Both the position numbers and the translations under genes were made by a program. 64,000 nt of DNA from Pomphorhynchus laevis (taxonomy: Eukaryota > Acanthocephala > Palaeacanthocephala > Echinorhynchida > Pomphorhynchidae): NCBI GenBank assembly GCA_012934845.2, contig WNNJ02002915.1, positions 1-64,000 of the forward strand, written 5' to 3'. The notes under the pieces are model-generated. The model saw nothing but the letters and a program-made list of their open reading frames with translations, had not been told where the DNA came from and ran no database searches. Shown here piece by piece: positions 12,701 to 22,147 of the stretch; the first letter of the stretch is position 1, and every line of letters starts with the position of its first letter.

Positions 12701-13319
12701 CTTTGAATCATTGATTAATTCATCAGTTCATATAATTTTCTTTAATAAAGGAACAAATAATTTTGTTTCTATTAGTAATATAAATTGATATACTACAGTT
12801 TGGAAATGTGATTATATTCTGAATACACCTTATTTCTAATATGAGGAAAAACGATTGTATAATGATTGTTTGATCAAGTTAGTCACTTATCACATGGTGA
12901 TTAAAATGAAATACAATGTTTAATAATACATTATTTCAGATTTTCCAAAATGTACGTTACACATATTTTTTAAGACAACTTATAAATTCTTATCTTTTAA
13001 CTGGAATCCAATAATGTTACAGATAATTAGAACTTACCTTTCCTTGCAAAAGAGATGTTAAGGTTTGACAGAGAGCGTCTTTTTGAGATTCACTGCGTGA
13101 CAACGTTTGATCTTTAGCATAACACACATACTCATTTTCGACTTCAGCCTCAACTTCAACTAGTTTTAAAAGATCTTAACAATACCGTAAATTTAGAAAA
13201 TTTGATCTCAAATGCTTAACCGCCGTACCTGGATTAGATAACGATCTAGCTTTACTTGTTAGAATGGCTGTTGGCCAGTCCATTAGTGCCCGGTACATAT
13301 GAATATTCTCTTCGCTCAT
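3738..13319 (-). CDS. TTC7-family tetratricopeptide protein (13 exons recovered)
   Basis: TTC7 is the scaffold that, with EFR3 and FAM126/hyccin, brings PI4-kinase III-alpha to the plasma membrane to make PI4P. Minus-strand exons: 13319-13229 (ATG at 13319, with an in-frame TAA upstream), 13174-13038, 11998-11815, 11614-11404, 10257-10172, 8459-8251, 6884-6747, 6701-6618, 6572-6468, 5810-5647, 4196-4109, 4054-3894 and 3845-3738. Every junction uses GT-AG and all phases agree, giving about 588 codons. Family landmarks in order are: the MDWPTAILTSKARSL start, CFAIHGICLERTSRD, SMQETLEWYRRFLKD, RLEECLFLLETAEHS, MKISFQDPDVWLSFALA (family: WYQFALS), YRLLKECV, NEAEEHIRHADE, and AAHLCVLIISSQKRYQEA. 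Helical TPR-like repeats fill the protein, with no signal peptide or membrane segment. Vertebrate TTC7 is about 840 residues, so the C-terminal third is missing or unrecognised here; a weak candidate exon lies at 3078-2980. Introns are short and AT-rich; three hold repeat elements with ribozyme-like motifs. Confidence 0.85.
5316..5391. repeat. ~76-bp palindrome (hairpin), left copy
   Basis: Nested arms GTGGCAC/GTGCCAC, ATCCTCAC/GTGAGGAT and GTATTGATC/GATCAATAC surround an 8-bp centre. The same palindrome, extended to CTGATTGTGGCAC/GTGCCACAATCAG, occurs at 40853-40931. The inverted homology between these two regions ends at its edge. It lies in the TTC7 intron between the 5647 and 4196 exon ends. 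It could be a tiny fold-back element or a scar of the rearrangement that copied the exon. Confidence 0.7.
5870..6005 (+). repeat. Short interspersed repeat with hammerhead-like core, copy 1
   Basis: Contains, on the plus strand, CUGAAUA, a perfect hairpin GCTAAC-agag-GTTAGC, then GAAAUAUC, and a tail with GATCCAGCTCC and AATGGATCATTATCAAC. Related copies lie at about 40.13-40.34 kb (two inverted), 40.96-41.09 and 41.32-41.44 kb, where the first block reads CUGAAGA. CUGANGA, helix, GAAA is the hammerhead ribozyme core order. Helix III would be minimal (AUAU), as in Penelope-type hammerheads. It is in a TTC7 intron, antisense to the gene. Confidence 0.45.
7140..7445 (+). mobile_element. SINE-like element with tRNA-like head and hammerhead motif
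   Basis: The head resembles a tRNA-derived Pol III promoter: an A-box-like TAGTCTAGTCGGTAAGG and a B-box-like AGTTCGAATCT. Downstream is CTGATGAG at about 7244-7251, a helix (CTGTGCCA...TGGCAG), then GAAAC and a GTC before AGGCT. The latter can pair with AGCCT just 5' of the core. The tail is A/T-rich (AAATAAATGAAATAA). A sister element is at 19.36-19.68 kb with the same 3' segment. Hammerhead-bearing SINE-like repeats are known from schistosomes. It sits in a TTC7 intron, antisense to the gene. Confidence 0.65.
7237..7306 (+). ncRNA. Hammerhead ribozyme motif in SINE
   Basis: Canonical strand order: helix I 5' side, CUGAUGA, long helix II with loop, GAAA, short helix III (ACA/UGU), GUC, helix I 3' side. 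Core bases are intact. Helix I needs a one-base bulge, so activity is uncertain. Confidence 0.5.
9243..9632 (+). mobile_element. ~390-bp TIR element (MITE-like) with internal hammerhead-like motif
   Basis: Ends are inverted repeats of about 22 bp: it begins CGAACAGGAAAGTTTAAACC and ends with the near complement (GGTTTATACTTTCCTGTTCG). ATTAA-like bases flank both sides. There is no coding capacity. Inside, at about 9476-9556, are CTGATGAG, a GACC/GGTC helix, CAAACG in place of GAAACG, and an ACGCC/GGCG helix III. This order is that of a hammerhead with one changed core base. It lies in a TTC7 intron, antisense to the gene. Confidence 0.6.
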
Positions 13320-13879
13320 CTCGGGTTTTACAGGGGTTAATTTAGTAACTTAATTTTTAAACTACCAATATGTTATCTTTAAACAAAAATAATTTTGTAA
13401 ACATTTTAAATGCTTAAAAATTACAATATTAATTAGAATAAAATATCAATTACAATAATTTGTAAAATCTAAATATATAAAATTTACATTGAAAATTATG
13501 TTAATTAAAAATTAATTTAATTTTATAAAATTAAATTAATTAAAAAAATAAAAATTTAATTTAATTTAAAAAAATTAAATTTATAAAATAAAAATTATAA
13601 ATTATAATAATCTATAATTTACAATTGTTACAATTAGTGGATAATTGCAATGCTTGGAGATTTGACTTTGATTTACGATTTTCAGGAATAATGCCACTTC
13701 CTGCAAATCGGGACCAAAGTCCAATCTATCAAACATCACCAATTTATATACATGCCGAATTTCGTAAGAAATCATAGACCGTTCTTCACTCAGCACATCC
13801 TAGCACTACCATTATACATTACGTATCCATTAAGGATCCAATGAGTGCAGCGACGATCCAGCAACAACCTCTGCTTAGT

Positions 13880-14605
13880 GTTTAAGAATGGTCTGCACAG
13901 TAAAGACTAAACCGAGGATAGAAGGCGTCTCTCTCACACAAGTAGTTTTTTAATATGTTAAACCAGTAGCATTTCGAGTAATAGAAAGTCACTCAATACT
14001 TTCTCAATTTTGTGATGTGGTCGTGAAAAGCTACTTTCCCAATCTTAGAGTCAGCTAATAGCAGAATCAGAGGATACGAAGATAAACTTAGCAAATGTCG
14101 TTTAAGAGAGTCAAATCGTAATTAATAGGATGGAGAGCGATAAAGGATACATAATATAGATCGCTAACTATTTCACAGTGTAAAAGCGAGACCGTCGAAT
14201 GACGATCCGATCTCGTGGCGAACAGCAGAAAATGTTCGATAACAGGAGACTATTTAGCACATAGGCAGCTACCCCACCTCCACGTTTATCACATGAGCGA
14301 TCCGACCACATTAGAAAATAGTTGAGAATGGCATCAAAATCATTCGAAATGTTGGCATGTGTTCATGTTTCGGTCATACAAAATACATCAAAACGTTTTG
14401 ATGCTACTAGGAATTTAAGTTCAGATAACTGAGCCGGAAGACTGCAAACATTTGAATAACCGACTAAAATGTTCGTATAACTGCAAACTGTAACACGCTC
14501 GATACCGCTTGCGAAGTCAACAAGTTCAAGTCCACACAAACCAACACTACTATAAAAGTCTGATTCTATAGAAAGTAAAATAATAAACAGGACAACAGAA
14601 CGCAC
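13880..14605 (-). mobile_element. LINE endonuclease (EEP) remnant, CR1/L2-like
   Basis: The minus strand encodes pieces of an apurinic-type endonuclease: GYSNVCSLPAQLSELK, FDVFCMTET, then after breaks a KRGGGVAAYV segment. This is the usual start of ORF2 in CR1/L2-type LINEs. Frame breaks and loss of the RT show it is dead. No other gene is seen between it and the TTC7 start at 13319. Confidence 0.6.
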
Positions 14606-14645
14606 TTGACTACCTAAAATTTCAAAAAAATAGGTTGATTTCTAA

Positions 14646-14815
14646 TTGATAACTTCACGTTTCCGATTACTTCAAAAACTACGGTCTCCGATCCTTCCTC
14701 GTTGCCGCCATCTCGCCTGGAATCAGCTCACTCTAATGTCCGCCGCGATCCCTCCTTTATCACATTCAAATACCTCCTCGATTCTCACCTTCTCGACACA
14801 TGACTTAAATTTTGT
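14646..14815 (+). mobile_element. 3' end of a CR1-like LINE (family B)
   Basis: A short match to the 3' end of the nested LINE at 46.88-49.34 kb: TCGCCTGGAATCA, then CCTCCTTTATCACATTC and TTCTCGACAC. It is severely 5' truncated and abuts the ribozyme repeat at 14.82 kb. Confidence 0.6.
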
Positions 14816-14819
14816 TCAG

Positions 14820-15336
14820 TACCGTGACTTTAATAATCATCCATAGGCACCTTAACACACGCTTAAACAATGTCTAAAGCTCGAAAAACAGAACTACCCT
14901 TAATCTGAATCATCAGAGGAAATTTAGCATAAGCTCTGTGCATGGCAGTGCGTATTGCGGTTTAAACATGCATCAGGCACTAAATTACTTTTAATAGAAA
15001 TGCTGTTTTACAGGGACACTTTAAAGTGTACAAATATATAAAATATAATTTGTTGTTACACCTGCCCTGGGACACACAATGGTGTACTCGTAAATAAATC
15101 ACTATGTTTTCCTCATGAAGAGGCATAAACACCAGGCAGCATTCTATATATCCTCATCAGATCAAGAAATGGAATAGAACGCGTATACCGTTGTTGAAGT
15201 TTGTCGTCACACATAGGATGACTGGGCATACGTAGCGACTTTGAATATTGCGAGAATAATTCGGTTCTATTTCTTGATCTGATGAGGATATATAGAATGC
15301 TGCCTGGTGTTTATGCCTCTTCATGAGGAAAACATA

Positions 15337-15341
<5 letters not shown>
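14820..15341. repeat. Penelope-type (pLTR-like) repeat, rearranged palindromic copy
   Basis: Homologous to the repeats at 27.47-27.97 and 62.85-63.32 kb. The first part (14820-15172) is in one orientation and the second (15175-15341) is flipped, so about 80 bp at 15095-15172 and 15258-15341 form near-perfect inverted arms. The sequence between the arms starts at ACGCGTATACC, the 3' half of the hammerhead seen in the other copies. The 5' core (CTGATGAG...GAAA) is gone. Head-to-head or tandem copies of such terminal repeats are typical of Penelope-like elements. Confidence 0.6.

Positions 15342-15416
<75 letters not shown>
15341..15416. repeat. (TA)n microsatellite
   Basis: Uninterrupted TA dinucleotides between the Penelope-type repeat and the first 360-bp unit. 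Confidence 0.95.
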
Positions 15417-15420
<4 letters not shown>

Positions 15421-16207
15421 AATCGTAGAATGTGTAAAACTGTGCTCCGGGAGCTAAAAAGCTTCAGTTTCATAATTGTAAATTTTGCCAAAAACCGGAG
15501 TTCGATTACATGCAGAGCAGACTTCCTTATCACTCCTAGACGATCTGATGGTAGCCGGCAGCACTCATCAGTAGGGTGAACTACCATCAGTCGTTTCGGC
15601 TGCCTTGTGATATATTTAAAAGGCATCTCCGAGAATTTGCTAACGTAGTAGCATGGGCATAGCCTCTTTAAACTAACAACGTGCTTTCCGGATCATCCTA
15701 ATTTTATTCGGCAGGAATTTTAATTGCTGTCGCTGCTTGCTTTCTCACAGGATCCCTTTGTCGGATACGTTTTTATAATTTAATCGTAGAATGTGTAAAA
15801 CTGTGCTCAGGGAGCTAAAAAGCTTCAGTTTCATAATTGTAAATTTTGACAAAAACCGGAGTTCGATTACATGCAGAGCAGACTTCCTTATCACTCCTAG
15901 ACGATCTGATGGTAGCCGGCAGCACTCATCAGTAGGGTGAACTACCATCAGTCGTTTCGGCTGCCTTGTGATATATTTAAAAGGCATCTCCGAGAATTTG
16001 CTAACGTAGTAGCATGGGCATAGCCTCTTTAAACTAACAACGTGCTTTCCGGATCATCCTAATTTTATTCGGCAGGAATTTTAATTGCTGTCGCTGCTTG
16101 CTTTCTCACAGGATCCCTTTGTCGGATACGTTTTTATAATTTAATCGTAGAATGTGTAAAACTGTGCTCCGGGAGCTAAAAAGCTTCAGTTTCATAATTG
16201 TAAATTT

Positions 16208-16342
16208 TGCCAAAAACCGGAGTTCGATTACATGCAGAGCAGACTTCCTTATCACTCCTAGACGACTACCATCAGCTCGTCTAGGAGTGATAAGGAAGTC
16301 TGCTCAACTTGTAATCGAACTCCGGTTTTTGGCAACATCTAC

Positions 16343-16411
<69 letters not shown>

Positions 16412-16484
16412 GATGTTGCCAAAAACCGGAGTTCGATTACAAGTAGAGCAGACTTCCTTATCACTCCTAGACGAGCTGATGGTA
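16208..16484. repeat. Double fold-back inside the 360-bp array, centred on (TA)n
   Basis: A segment of the unit (16208-16264) is followed by its inverted copy (16276-16342), a (TA)n tract (16347-16407) and the direct segment again (16409-16484). Arms are 57-76 bp with about one mismatch. This is a local inversion of part of one unit. Confidence 0.85.
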
Positions 16485-16535
16485 GCCGGCAGCACTCATC
16501 AGTAGGGTGAACTACCATCAGTCGTTTCGGCTGCC
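16461..16535 (-). ncRNA. Hammerhead-like core in non-canonical strand order (representative unit)
   Basis: Minus strand, 5' to 3': GGCAGCC-GAA-ACGACUGAUGGUAG, then UUCACCCUA-CUGAUGA-GUGCUGCC, then CUACCAUCAG-CUCGU-C, cut site, UAGGAGUGA. Helix II is GGCAGC/GCUGCC closed by C-G. Helix III is ACGA..CUGAUGGUAG with CUACCAUCAG..UCGU. Helix I is UCACCCUA with UAGG(A)GUGA. All conserved core bases (CUGAUGA, GAA, A15.1-U16.1, C17) are present. The order is GAAA strand, CUGAUGA strand, cleavage strand, which no circular permutation of types I-III gives. In a multi-unit transcript, the CUGAUGA strand of one unit and the other two strands of the next unit would restore the normal order. Confidence 0.6.
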
Positions 16536-17878
16536 TTGTGATATATTAAATAGGTATTTCCGAGAATTTGCTAACGTGGTAGCATGGGCATAGCCTCTTT
16601 AAACTAACCATGTGCTTTCCGGACCATCCTAATTTTATTCGGCAGGAATTTCACTTGCTGTCGTTGTTTGCTTTCTCACAGAATCCTTTGGAGGATACAT
16701 TTTTATAATTTTATATCTGACTGGGTTAAACTGTGCTCCGGGAGCTAATAAGCTTCAGTTTCATAGTTGTAAAGGTTGCCAAAAACCGGAGTTCGATTAC
16801 AAGTAGAGCAGACTTCCTTATCACTCCTAGACGAGCTGATGGTAGCCGGCAGCACTCATCAGTAGGGTGAACTACCATCAGTCGTTTCGGCTGCCTTGTG
16901 ATATACTAAATAGGCATTTCCGAGAATTTGCTAACGTGGTAGCATGGGCATAGCCTCTTTAAACTAACCATGTGCATTCCGGACCATCCTAATTTTATTC
17001 GGCAGGAATTTTACTTGCTGTCGTTGCTTGCTTTCTCACAGGATCCTTTGGAGGATACATTTTTATAATTTTATATCTGACTGGGTTAAACTGTGCTCCG
17101 GGAGCTAATAAGCTTCAGTTTCATAGTTGTAAAGGTTGCCAAAAACCGGAGTTCGATTACAAGTAGAGCAGACTTCCTTATCACTCCTAGACGAGCTGAT
17201 GGTAGCCGGCAGCACTCATCAGTAGGGTGAACTACCATCAGTCGTTTCGGCTGCCTTGTGATATATTAAATAGGCATTTCCGAGAATTTGCTAACGTGGT
17301 AGCATGGGCCTAGCCTCTTTAAACTAACCATGTGCATTCCGGACCATCCTAATTTTATTCGGCAGGAATTTTACTTGCTGTCGTTGCTTGCTTTCTCACA
17401 GGATCCTTTGGAGGATACATTTTTATAATTTTATATCTGACTGGGTTAAACTGTGCTCCGGGAGCTAATAAGCTTCAGTTTCATAGTTGTAAAGGTTGCC
17501 AAAAACCGGAGTTCGATTACAAGTAGAGCAGACTTCCTTATCACTCCTAGACGAGCTGAAGGTAGCCGGCATCACTCATCAGTAGGGTGAACTACCATCA
17601 GTCGTTTCGGCTGCCTTGTGATATATTAAATAGGCATTTCCGAGAATTTGCTAACGTGGTAGCATGGGCCTAGCCTCTTTAAACTAACCATGTGCATTCC
17701 GGACCATCCTAATTTTATTCGGCAGGAATTTTACTTGCTGTCGTTGCTTGCTTTCTCACAGGATCCTTTGGAGGATACATTTTTATAATTTTATATCTGA
17801 CTGGGTTAAACTGTGCTCCGGGAGCTAATAAGCTCCAGTTTCATAGTTGTAAAAGTTGCCAAAAACATAGTATATATA

Positions 17879-17987
<109 letters not shown>

Positions 17988-18030
17988 TTTAATGAAGTGT
18001 AGAAAACAGGCAAAGACACTTATAATTTAT

Positions 18031-18066
18031 TTAAACGTTTCGTCTTTTATATGGACTTCGTCAGTA
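18031..18066 (-). ncRNA. Hammerhead-like motif, Penelope type
   Basis: Minus strand reads CUGACGA, AGUC, loop, GAC, then GAAACGUUUAA. This is core order CUGANGA, helix II, GAAAC with a minimal helix III, as in the terminal repeats of many Penelope-like elements. Helix I was not confirmed. Confidence 0.45.
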
Positions 18067-18423
18067 TATTGTGTGTTTAAGCTGTTAAAATTTTCTCAAT
18101 GTAGGTTCTGAATGTAATTGACGACTGGAATCCATCATGTGAATACGTGATTTAAAATAAACCAGTTTTAACGAAGAAATTAATACGACATTTCACTTTT
18201 TATAAGCTTTATCAAATTTATAACAGAAACACAAAAACTTAAAACATGAATATAGCAAAGAAAGTAATAATTGTTCTATGTGATATCAATCCACTTGTAA
18301 AAGTGGTGTTTGTTGATACCAGTTGGTGTATCAGAAAATTATCGGGGCTATTTTCTGATATTTTTCTTTCTTTGGTATATTCATGTTTTAAGTTTTTGTG
18401 TTTACTTTAATTATATATATACA

Positions 18424-18780
18424 AAATGGTGTTGCTTGATAGACTGGACTTCGATTCATTACTTTCAGTCACCATGTCACTTCTAGACGATCAATGAGTA
18501 CTCGACAACACTTATCAGTAGAATGAAGTACTCACTGGTCGTTTTGGTTGCCTGTGTGACATTGTGAATAAAGGCGTTTCCGACACTTTGCTTAATTGTC
18601 TGAGGCTTACGCTCTTAACCAGATCGAATTGCTGTGCGGACCATCCTTAAACACTAGGCAGAGGTTGTTGCTGAATTGTCGCTGCACTCGTTGGATCCTT
18701 AATGGATACGGCAGGTATAATAGTAGTGCACGGATGTGCTGAGTAGACAACGGTCCAGGATTTCTTACGAAATACGGCAT
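18424..18780 (-). repeat. ~365-bp unit, family 2, copy 1
   Basis: Homologous to the units at 19762 and 20126, and distantly to family 1 (shared CTAGACGA, ATCAGTAGAATGAA, GGTCGTTT, TGGATCC). The permuted hammerhead motif is at 18477-18552 on the minus strand: GGCAACC, AAAACGACCAGUGAGUAC, UUCAUUCUA-CUGAUAA-GUGUUGUC, GAGUACUCAUUGAUCGUC, UAGAAGUGA. All three helices pair, but two core positions have changed. Confidence 0.7.
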
Positions 18781-18892
18781 TTATATATACAATAATATAT
18801 ATACATATATAAGTATATACATATATGATATATACAATAATATATATACATATATAAGTATATACATATATAATATATACAATAATATATAT
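18780..18892. repeat. TATA/CATA-rich simple repeat
   Basis: Degenerate tandem ATATATAC / AAGTATATACATATAT motifs between the family 2 and family 3 units. Confidence 0.85.
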
Positions 18893-19323
18893 GTGAATAT
18901 TGCTTACACGATCTGCTATTCTTCATTATTCGGTTCGATATTATCCTCGTGTGGTTGTTTGAATCCTATCAGCAACACTGTACACTACAATCAGCGTGGG
19001 TGGACCTCATCAGCAGTGAGTCCACGCCTACATTTCGTCTTTCGGTCCTGTTACTGCTTCTGCTTAACTCATTGTCGCCGAAATGCTAGTTTATTTTGGC
19101 TTATACACCAAATTACACAATTAATGTGTTCTATATTTGGTGTGGGCGATACCTAATATTCGCAATACCTAACATCCACCACACACCGATTTTTATTTCG
19201 TTCTCATTCGAAATTTTACTGGACAGTAAACCGTAAGCTGTCTTATTACTATTGTGAATATTGCTTACACGAGCCGATATTCTTCATTATTTGGTTTGAT
19301 ATTATCCTCGTGTGGTTGTTTAT
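18893..19323 (-). repeat. ~361-bp unit, family 3 (one unit plus partial second)
   Basis: GTGAATATTGCTTACACGA recurs 361 bp apart (18893 and 19254), so this is a third sequence family with the same unit length. The minus strand at 18971-19049 has GGACC-GAA-A, GCGUGG, CACUG-CUGAUGA-GGUCC, CCACGC, GUGU-A, CAGUG. Helix II is GGACC/GGUCC (5 bp), helix I is CACUG/CAGUG (5 bp), and the outer part of helix III is GCGUGG/CCACGC (6 bp) with a loose base. The strand order is the same permuted one as in families 1 and 2, with different bases in all helices. Confidence 0.6.
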
Positions 19324-19359
19324 ATCATGAATGAAAGATTCTGTAGCTGGTTTTCAATG

Positions 19360-19680
19360 CGAAAGTCACCTTGTGTGACCTAGCAACTTTTTCTGGATTC
19401 GTATCCTAGCAGTCAATAGCGCAAGCCAAGTAAGGGGAGCGATATCTCGAATCTCGGATGAGTCAAATTTCAAAAGGAGTAGAGTTGGTAGTCAGCCTTT
19501 CGACGAGCCCGGGGCTACCAACATGTGGCAAAAAGCGGGCGAAACGAAAACGGCTGTGACAATGGTGTCGTTAGTAGTCAGGGTGTATAGAATTGGATAT
19601 CATGAAGGAAGGATTCAATAGCTGGTTTTTAATGCGAAAGTCACCTTTTGTCACCTAGCAACTTTTCAATAAATAAATAA
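19360..19680 (+). mobile_element. SINE-like element with hammerhead-like motif, second copy
   Basis: Shares its 3' segment with the 7.14-kb element (ATGAAGGAAGGATTCAATAG, then GCGAAAGTCACCTT, ATAAATAAATAA tail). The middle has CGACGAG-CCCG, a long loop, CGGGC-GAAACGA and UCGU, which is hammerhead order with the first core bases altered (19484-19590). A partial duplicate of its tail region lies immediately upstream (19323-19395). Confidence 0.55.
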
Positions 19681-19761
19681 GCATCCATCAAAGGATCACC
19701 AGTCCCGATTTAAATCGATCTTCATGATCCCGTACGAAACTATATATACGGCATTTGCACT

Positions 19762-20275
19762 AAATGGCGTTGCTTGATAGACTGCACTTTGATTCACGAT
19801 TTTCAGTTACAATGTCAGTTATAGACGACCAATGAATACCCGACAACACCCATCAGTAGAATGAAGTACTCACTGGTCGTTTCGGTTGCCTGTGTGACAT
19901 TGTAAATAAAGGCGTTTCCGACACTTTGCTTAATTGTCTGAGACTTACGCTCTTAACCAGATCGAATTGCTGTGCGGACCATCCTTAAACACTAGGCAGA
20001 TGTTGTTGCTAGATTGTCGCTGCACTCGTTGGATCCTTAATGGATACGGCATGTATAATAGTAGTGCACGGAAGTGCTGAGTAGACAACGGTCCAGGATT
20101 TCTTACGAAATACGGTATTTATACTAAATGTTGTTGCTTGGTAGACTGGACTTCGATTCACGACTTTCTGTCATTATGTCACTTCTAGATGACCGATGAG
20201 TATCCGGCAACACTCACCAGTAGAATGAAGTACTCACTGGTCGTTTCAGTTGCTTGTGTGACATTGCGATACGAT
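19762..20275 (-). repeat. ~364-bp units, family 2, copies 2 and 3 (third truncated)
   Basis: Unit starts are 364 bp apart (19762, 20126). The permuted hammerhead motif is at 19815-19890 (CUGAUGG, CCGAAACG, GGUCGUC) and 20179-20254 (CUGGUGA, CUGAAACG). Helix III (GACCAGUGAGUAC with GUAUUCAUUGGUC or GAUACUCAUCGGUC) is kept by compensating and wobble pairs. The third copy ends at about 20275 in unrelated sequence. Confidence 0.7.
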
Positions 20276-20559
20276 ATCATTAACCACAGTAAGAATGTTT
20301 AAGTAGATATCTATGTTAGGTTAGTTAATGTTGAGGTAAGAGAGGAATTATCCACGTGATAGTAAAGAATACCGTACGGTAAAGAATGTGTTCTGTAAAA
20401 CAGCATTTAAAAGAATTTAGTGCATGTTGCATTGTTAAACTGCAATTCGCACTGTCAAAAACAGAGCACGATTATTCTCTACAATTATTCAGATTATGGG
20501 TTGTATCGCTTTCGATCTTTGAACAATTTTTCGAGCCTTCTTCTTAACATTCTCCCCTA

Positions 20560-21180
20560 GGCTTAACTACACTCCTCTCAAATCGATGATCTTGCATCCA
20601 CTTCCTCCGCTTGCCTCTTATCCGTTTTCCAGCACCTTTCTTCGTTTCACTTATCACTAAATCCTGCAAAGTCAAAAATCATGTGGATAATTCCATTCTC
20701 ACCGCAACATTAACCAACCTAACAAATATATCTACTCAAACATTCTTACTATGGTTAATGATATCGTATTCCTCGATTTCTACTTTGACAACCACCTTTC
20801 TCTTAAGCCATTTTTCGATAAAGTCCGCTTCTCGTTCCTGCAACTCCGTCATATTCGTTGCATTCATAGGTTGATCGATTTTCGTTCATGTCTTTTCCTT
20901 GTATCCGCCCTTTTATTTTCTCGAATCGATTATTGCGTTCGCCGATTCGCTAACTCTCCCAAAACTACTCTCCAACCTCTTCAATGTACTGCAAACTCAG
21001 CAGTTTGAGCACAAACATATTTTCAACATATTTTTAATTTTTCCTGTCATCCCACAATCAGCCATTGAGTGCAGTTTTGTTTGATTATCTTGACCCATCA
21101 TGTACTGACTCGCAATTGGCGTCCATATTTACATATTTCATATCTCGATGACTCTCGTCCTGCCTCCCTATCCTTAAGAT
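20560..21180 (+). mobile_element. CR1-like LINE 3' fragment (related to families B and C)
   Basis: Encodes broken pieces matching the post-palm part of ORF2 in the other CR1-like copies here: FLDFYFDNHLSLKPFFDKV, LIDFRSCLFLVSALLFSRID and PLQCTANSAV. Parts of the same stretch recur at 21899-22147 and 27127-27470, on either side of the LTR-element pieces. It was therefore the target locus of that element, or it has been duplicated with it. Confidence 0.65.
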
Positions 21181-21898
21181 CAATAATTCTGCTGGCTTTA
21201 CGGACGAGGAACATGCCGATAACAAAGTGGGTAAGTGTTCTTCCCGACGCGCTGTCGTTCATCCGCAGGTTATTATGTACATCGACTAACGAAACACCGC
21301 ATAATAAGCTCTTTTCATTCTTGCGACGATTTCCACTACGCCATAAGCTGCCGGGATGGCTAAGCGAGGTTGGAAGTGTACTGATTCGACAAAATAATGG
21401 CTCATCGAAATTTGACCCGTTAGTTGAAAGCGTCAGGCTAATCAATTCTAACCCGGTGTACTCGACAATTCAAGATCAATTCGGACGAGTACAAAATGTA
21501 TCGATGCAGAATCTAGCAAGCGAAGGCGACAACAGGGATGATCTCGATTTTTCGAAACAGCCAGAAAAGACAAATAATAAAGAAAGAGAAGAATCAACTC
21601 AATCAAAAGAAGATAACACTCTCACAATCAACGAAACCTGTGGTGATCAGACTGATACTCACGTAGAAAACGTCGAAATCACCACTACAACTTACCTGCA
21701 GCGATCGAACAGGACAATACTCAAACCTATCAGATATCTGGAATGAAGAACTTACTCAGTGTGGAAAAATGATGTATTAAAGACCTCGATTGCCATCGGT
21801 TTTTGACCAGGTTTGATTTCATTGTTCTTTTTTGATTTCAGATGTTTAGGGTTGAATAAAACCTCTTTGGTTCATCCTGGAAGTTGATTTACAACAAT
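21181..21898 (+). mobile_element. Ty3/gypsy-type LTR element: 3' remnant (fossil)
   Basis: A partial duplicate of the 3' part of the longer element at 22148-27126. It has the same C-terminal pol segment (about 21.2-21.75 kb versus 25.37-25.92 kb) and the same terminal repeat (about 21.77-21.90 kb). It is flanked by LINE fragment on both sides. Broken fossil. Confidence 0.7.
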
Positions 21899-22147
21899 CC
21901 GCCCTTTTATTTTCTCAAATCGATTATTGCGTTAGCCGATTCGCTAACTCTCCCAAAACTACTCTCCAACCTATTCAATGCATTGTAAACTCAGCAGTTT
22001 GCATTCTCTTACGTCACCGCCGTTTTGGTCACAAACATATTTTCAACATATTTTTCAATTTTCCTGTCATCCCACAATCAGCCATTGAGTCCAGTTTTGT
22101 TTAATTATCCTAGCCCATCATGTACTGACTCGCAATTCCCGTCTATA
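21899..22147 (+). repeat. LINE segment between the two LTR-element pieces
   Basis: Repeats part of the CR1-like LINE fragment (CCGCCCTTTTATTTTCTCAA and CAGTTTGCATTCTC) also seen at 20.9-21.1 and 27.13-27.35 kb. With its neighbours it gives the order LINE, LTR piece, LINE, LTR element, LINE. That order fits a tandem duplication by unequal exchange, or two insertions at duplicated targets. Confidence 0.65.

Larger units (their letters stand above)
15413..17875 (-). repeat. Tandem array of ~360-bp units (family 1) with a permuted hammerhead core
   Basis: About six and a half units of 360-361 bp. Repeated landmarks are CCAAAAACCGGAGTTCGATT, GGTAGCCGGCAGCACTCATC, TTCGGCTGCC and TTTATTCGGCAGGAATTT. 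The first two units are nearly identical; the last four form a second subgroup. The third unit is interrupted by a fold-back around a (TA)n tract. No coding capacity. On the minus strand each unit has a hammerhead core (cleavage GUC before UAGG). Copies with the motif are at 15530-15604, 15891-15965, 16461-16535, 16821-16895, 17181-17255 and 17541-17615 (the last altered). Ribozyme satellites of 300-500 bp are known in schistosomes, newts and cave crickets. Confidence 0.85.
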
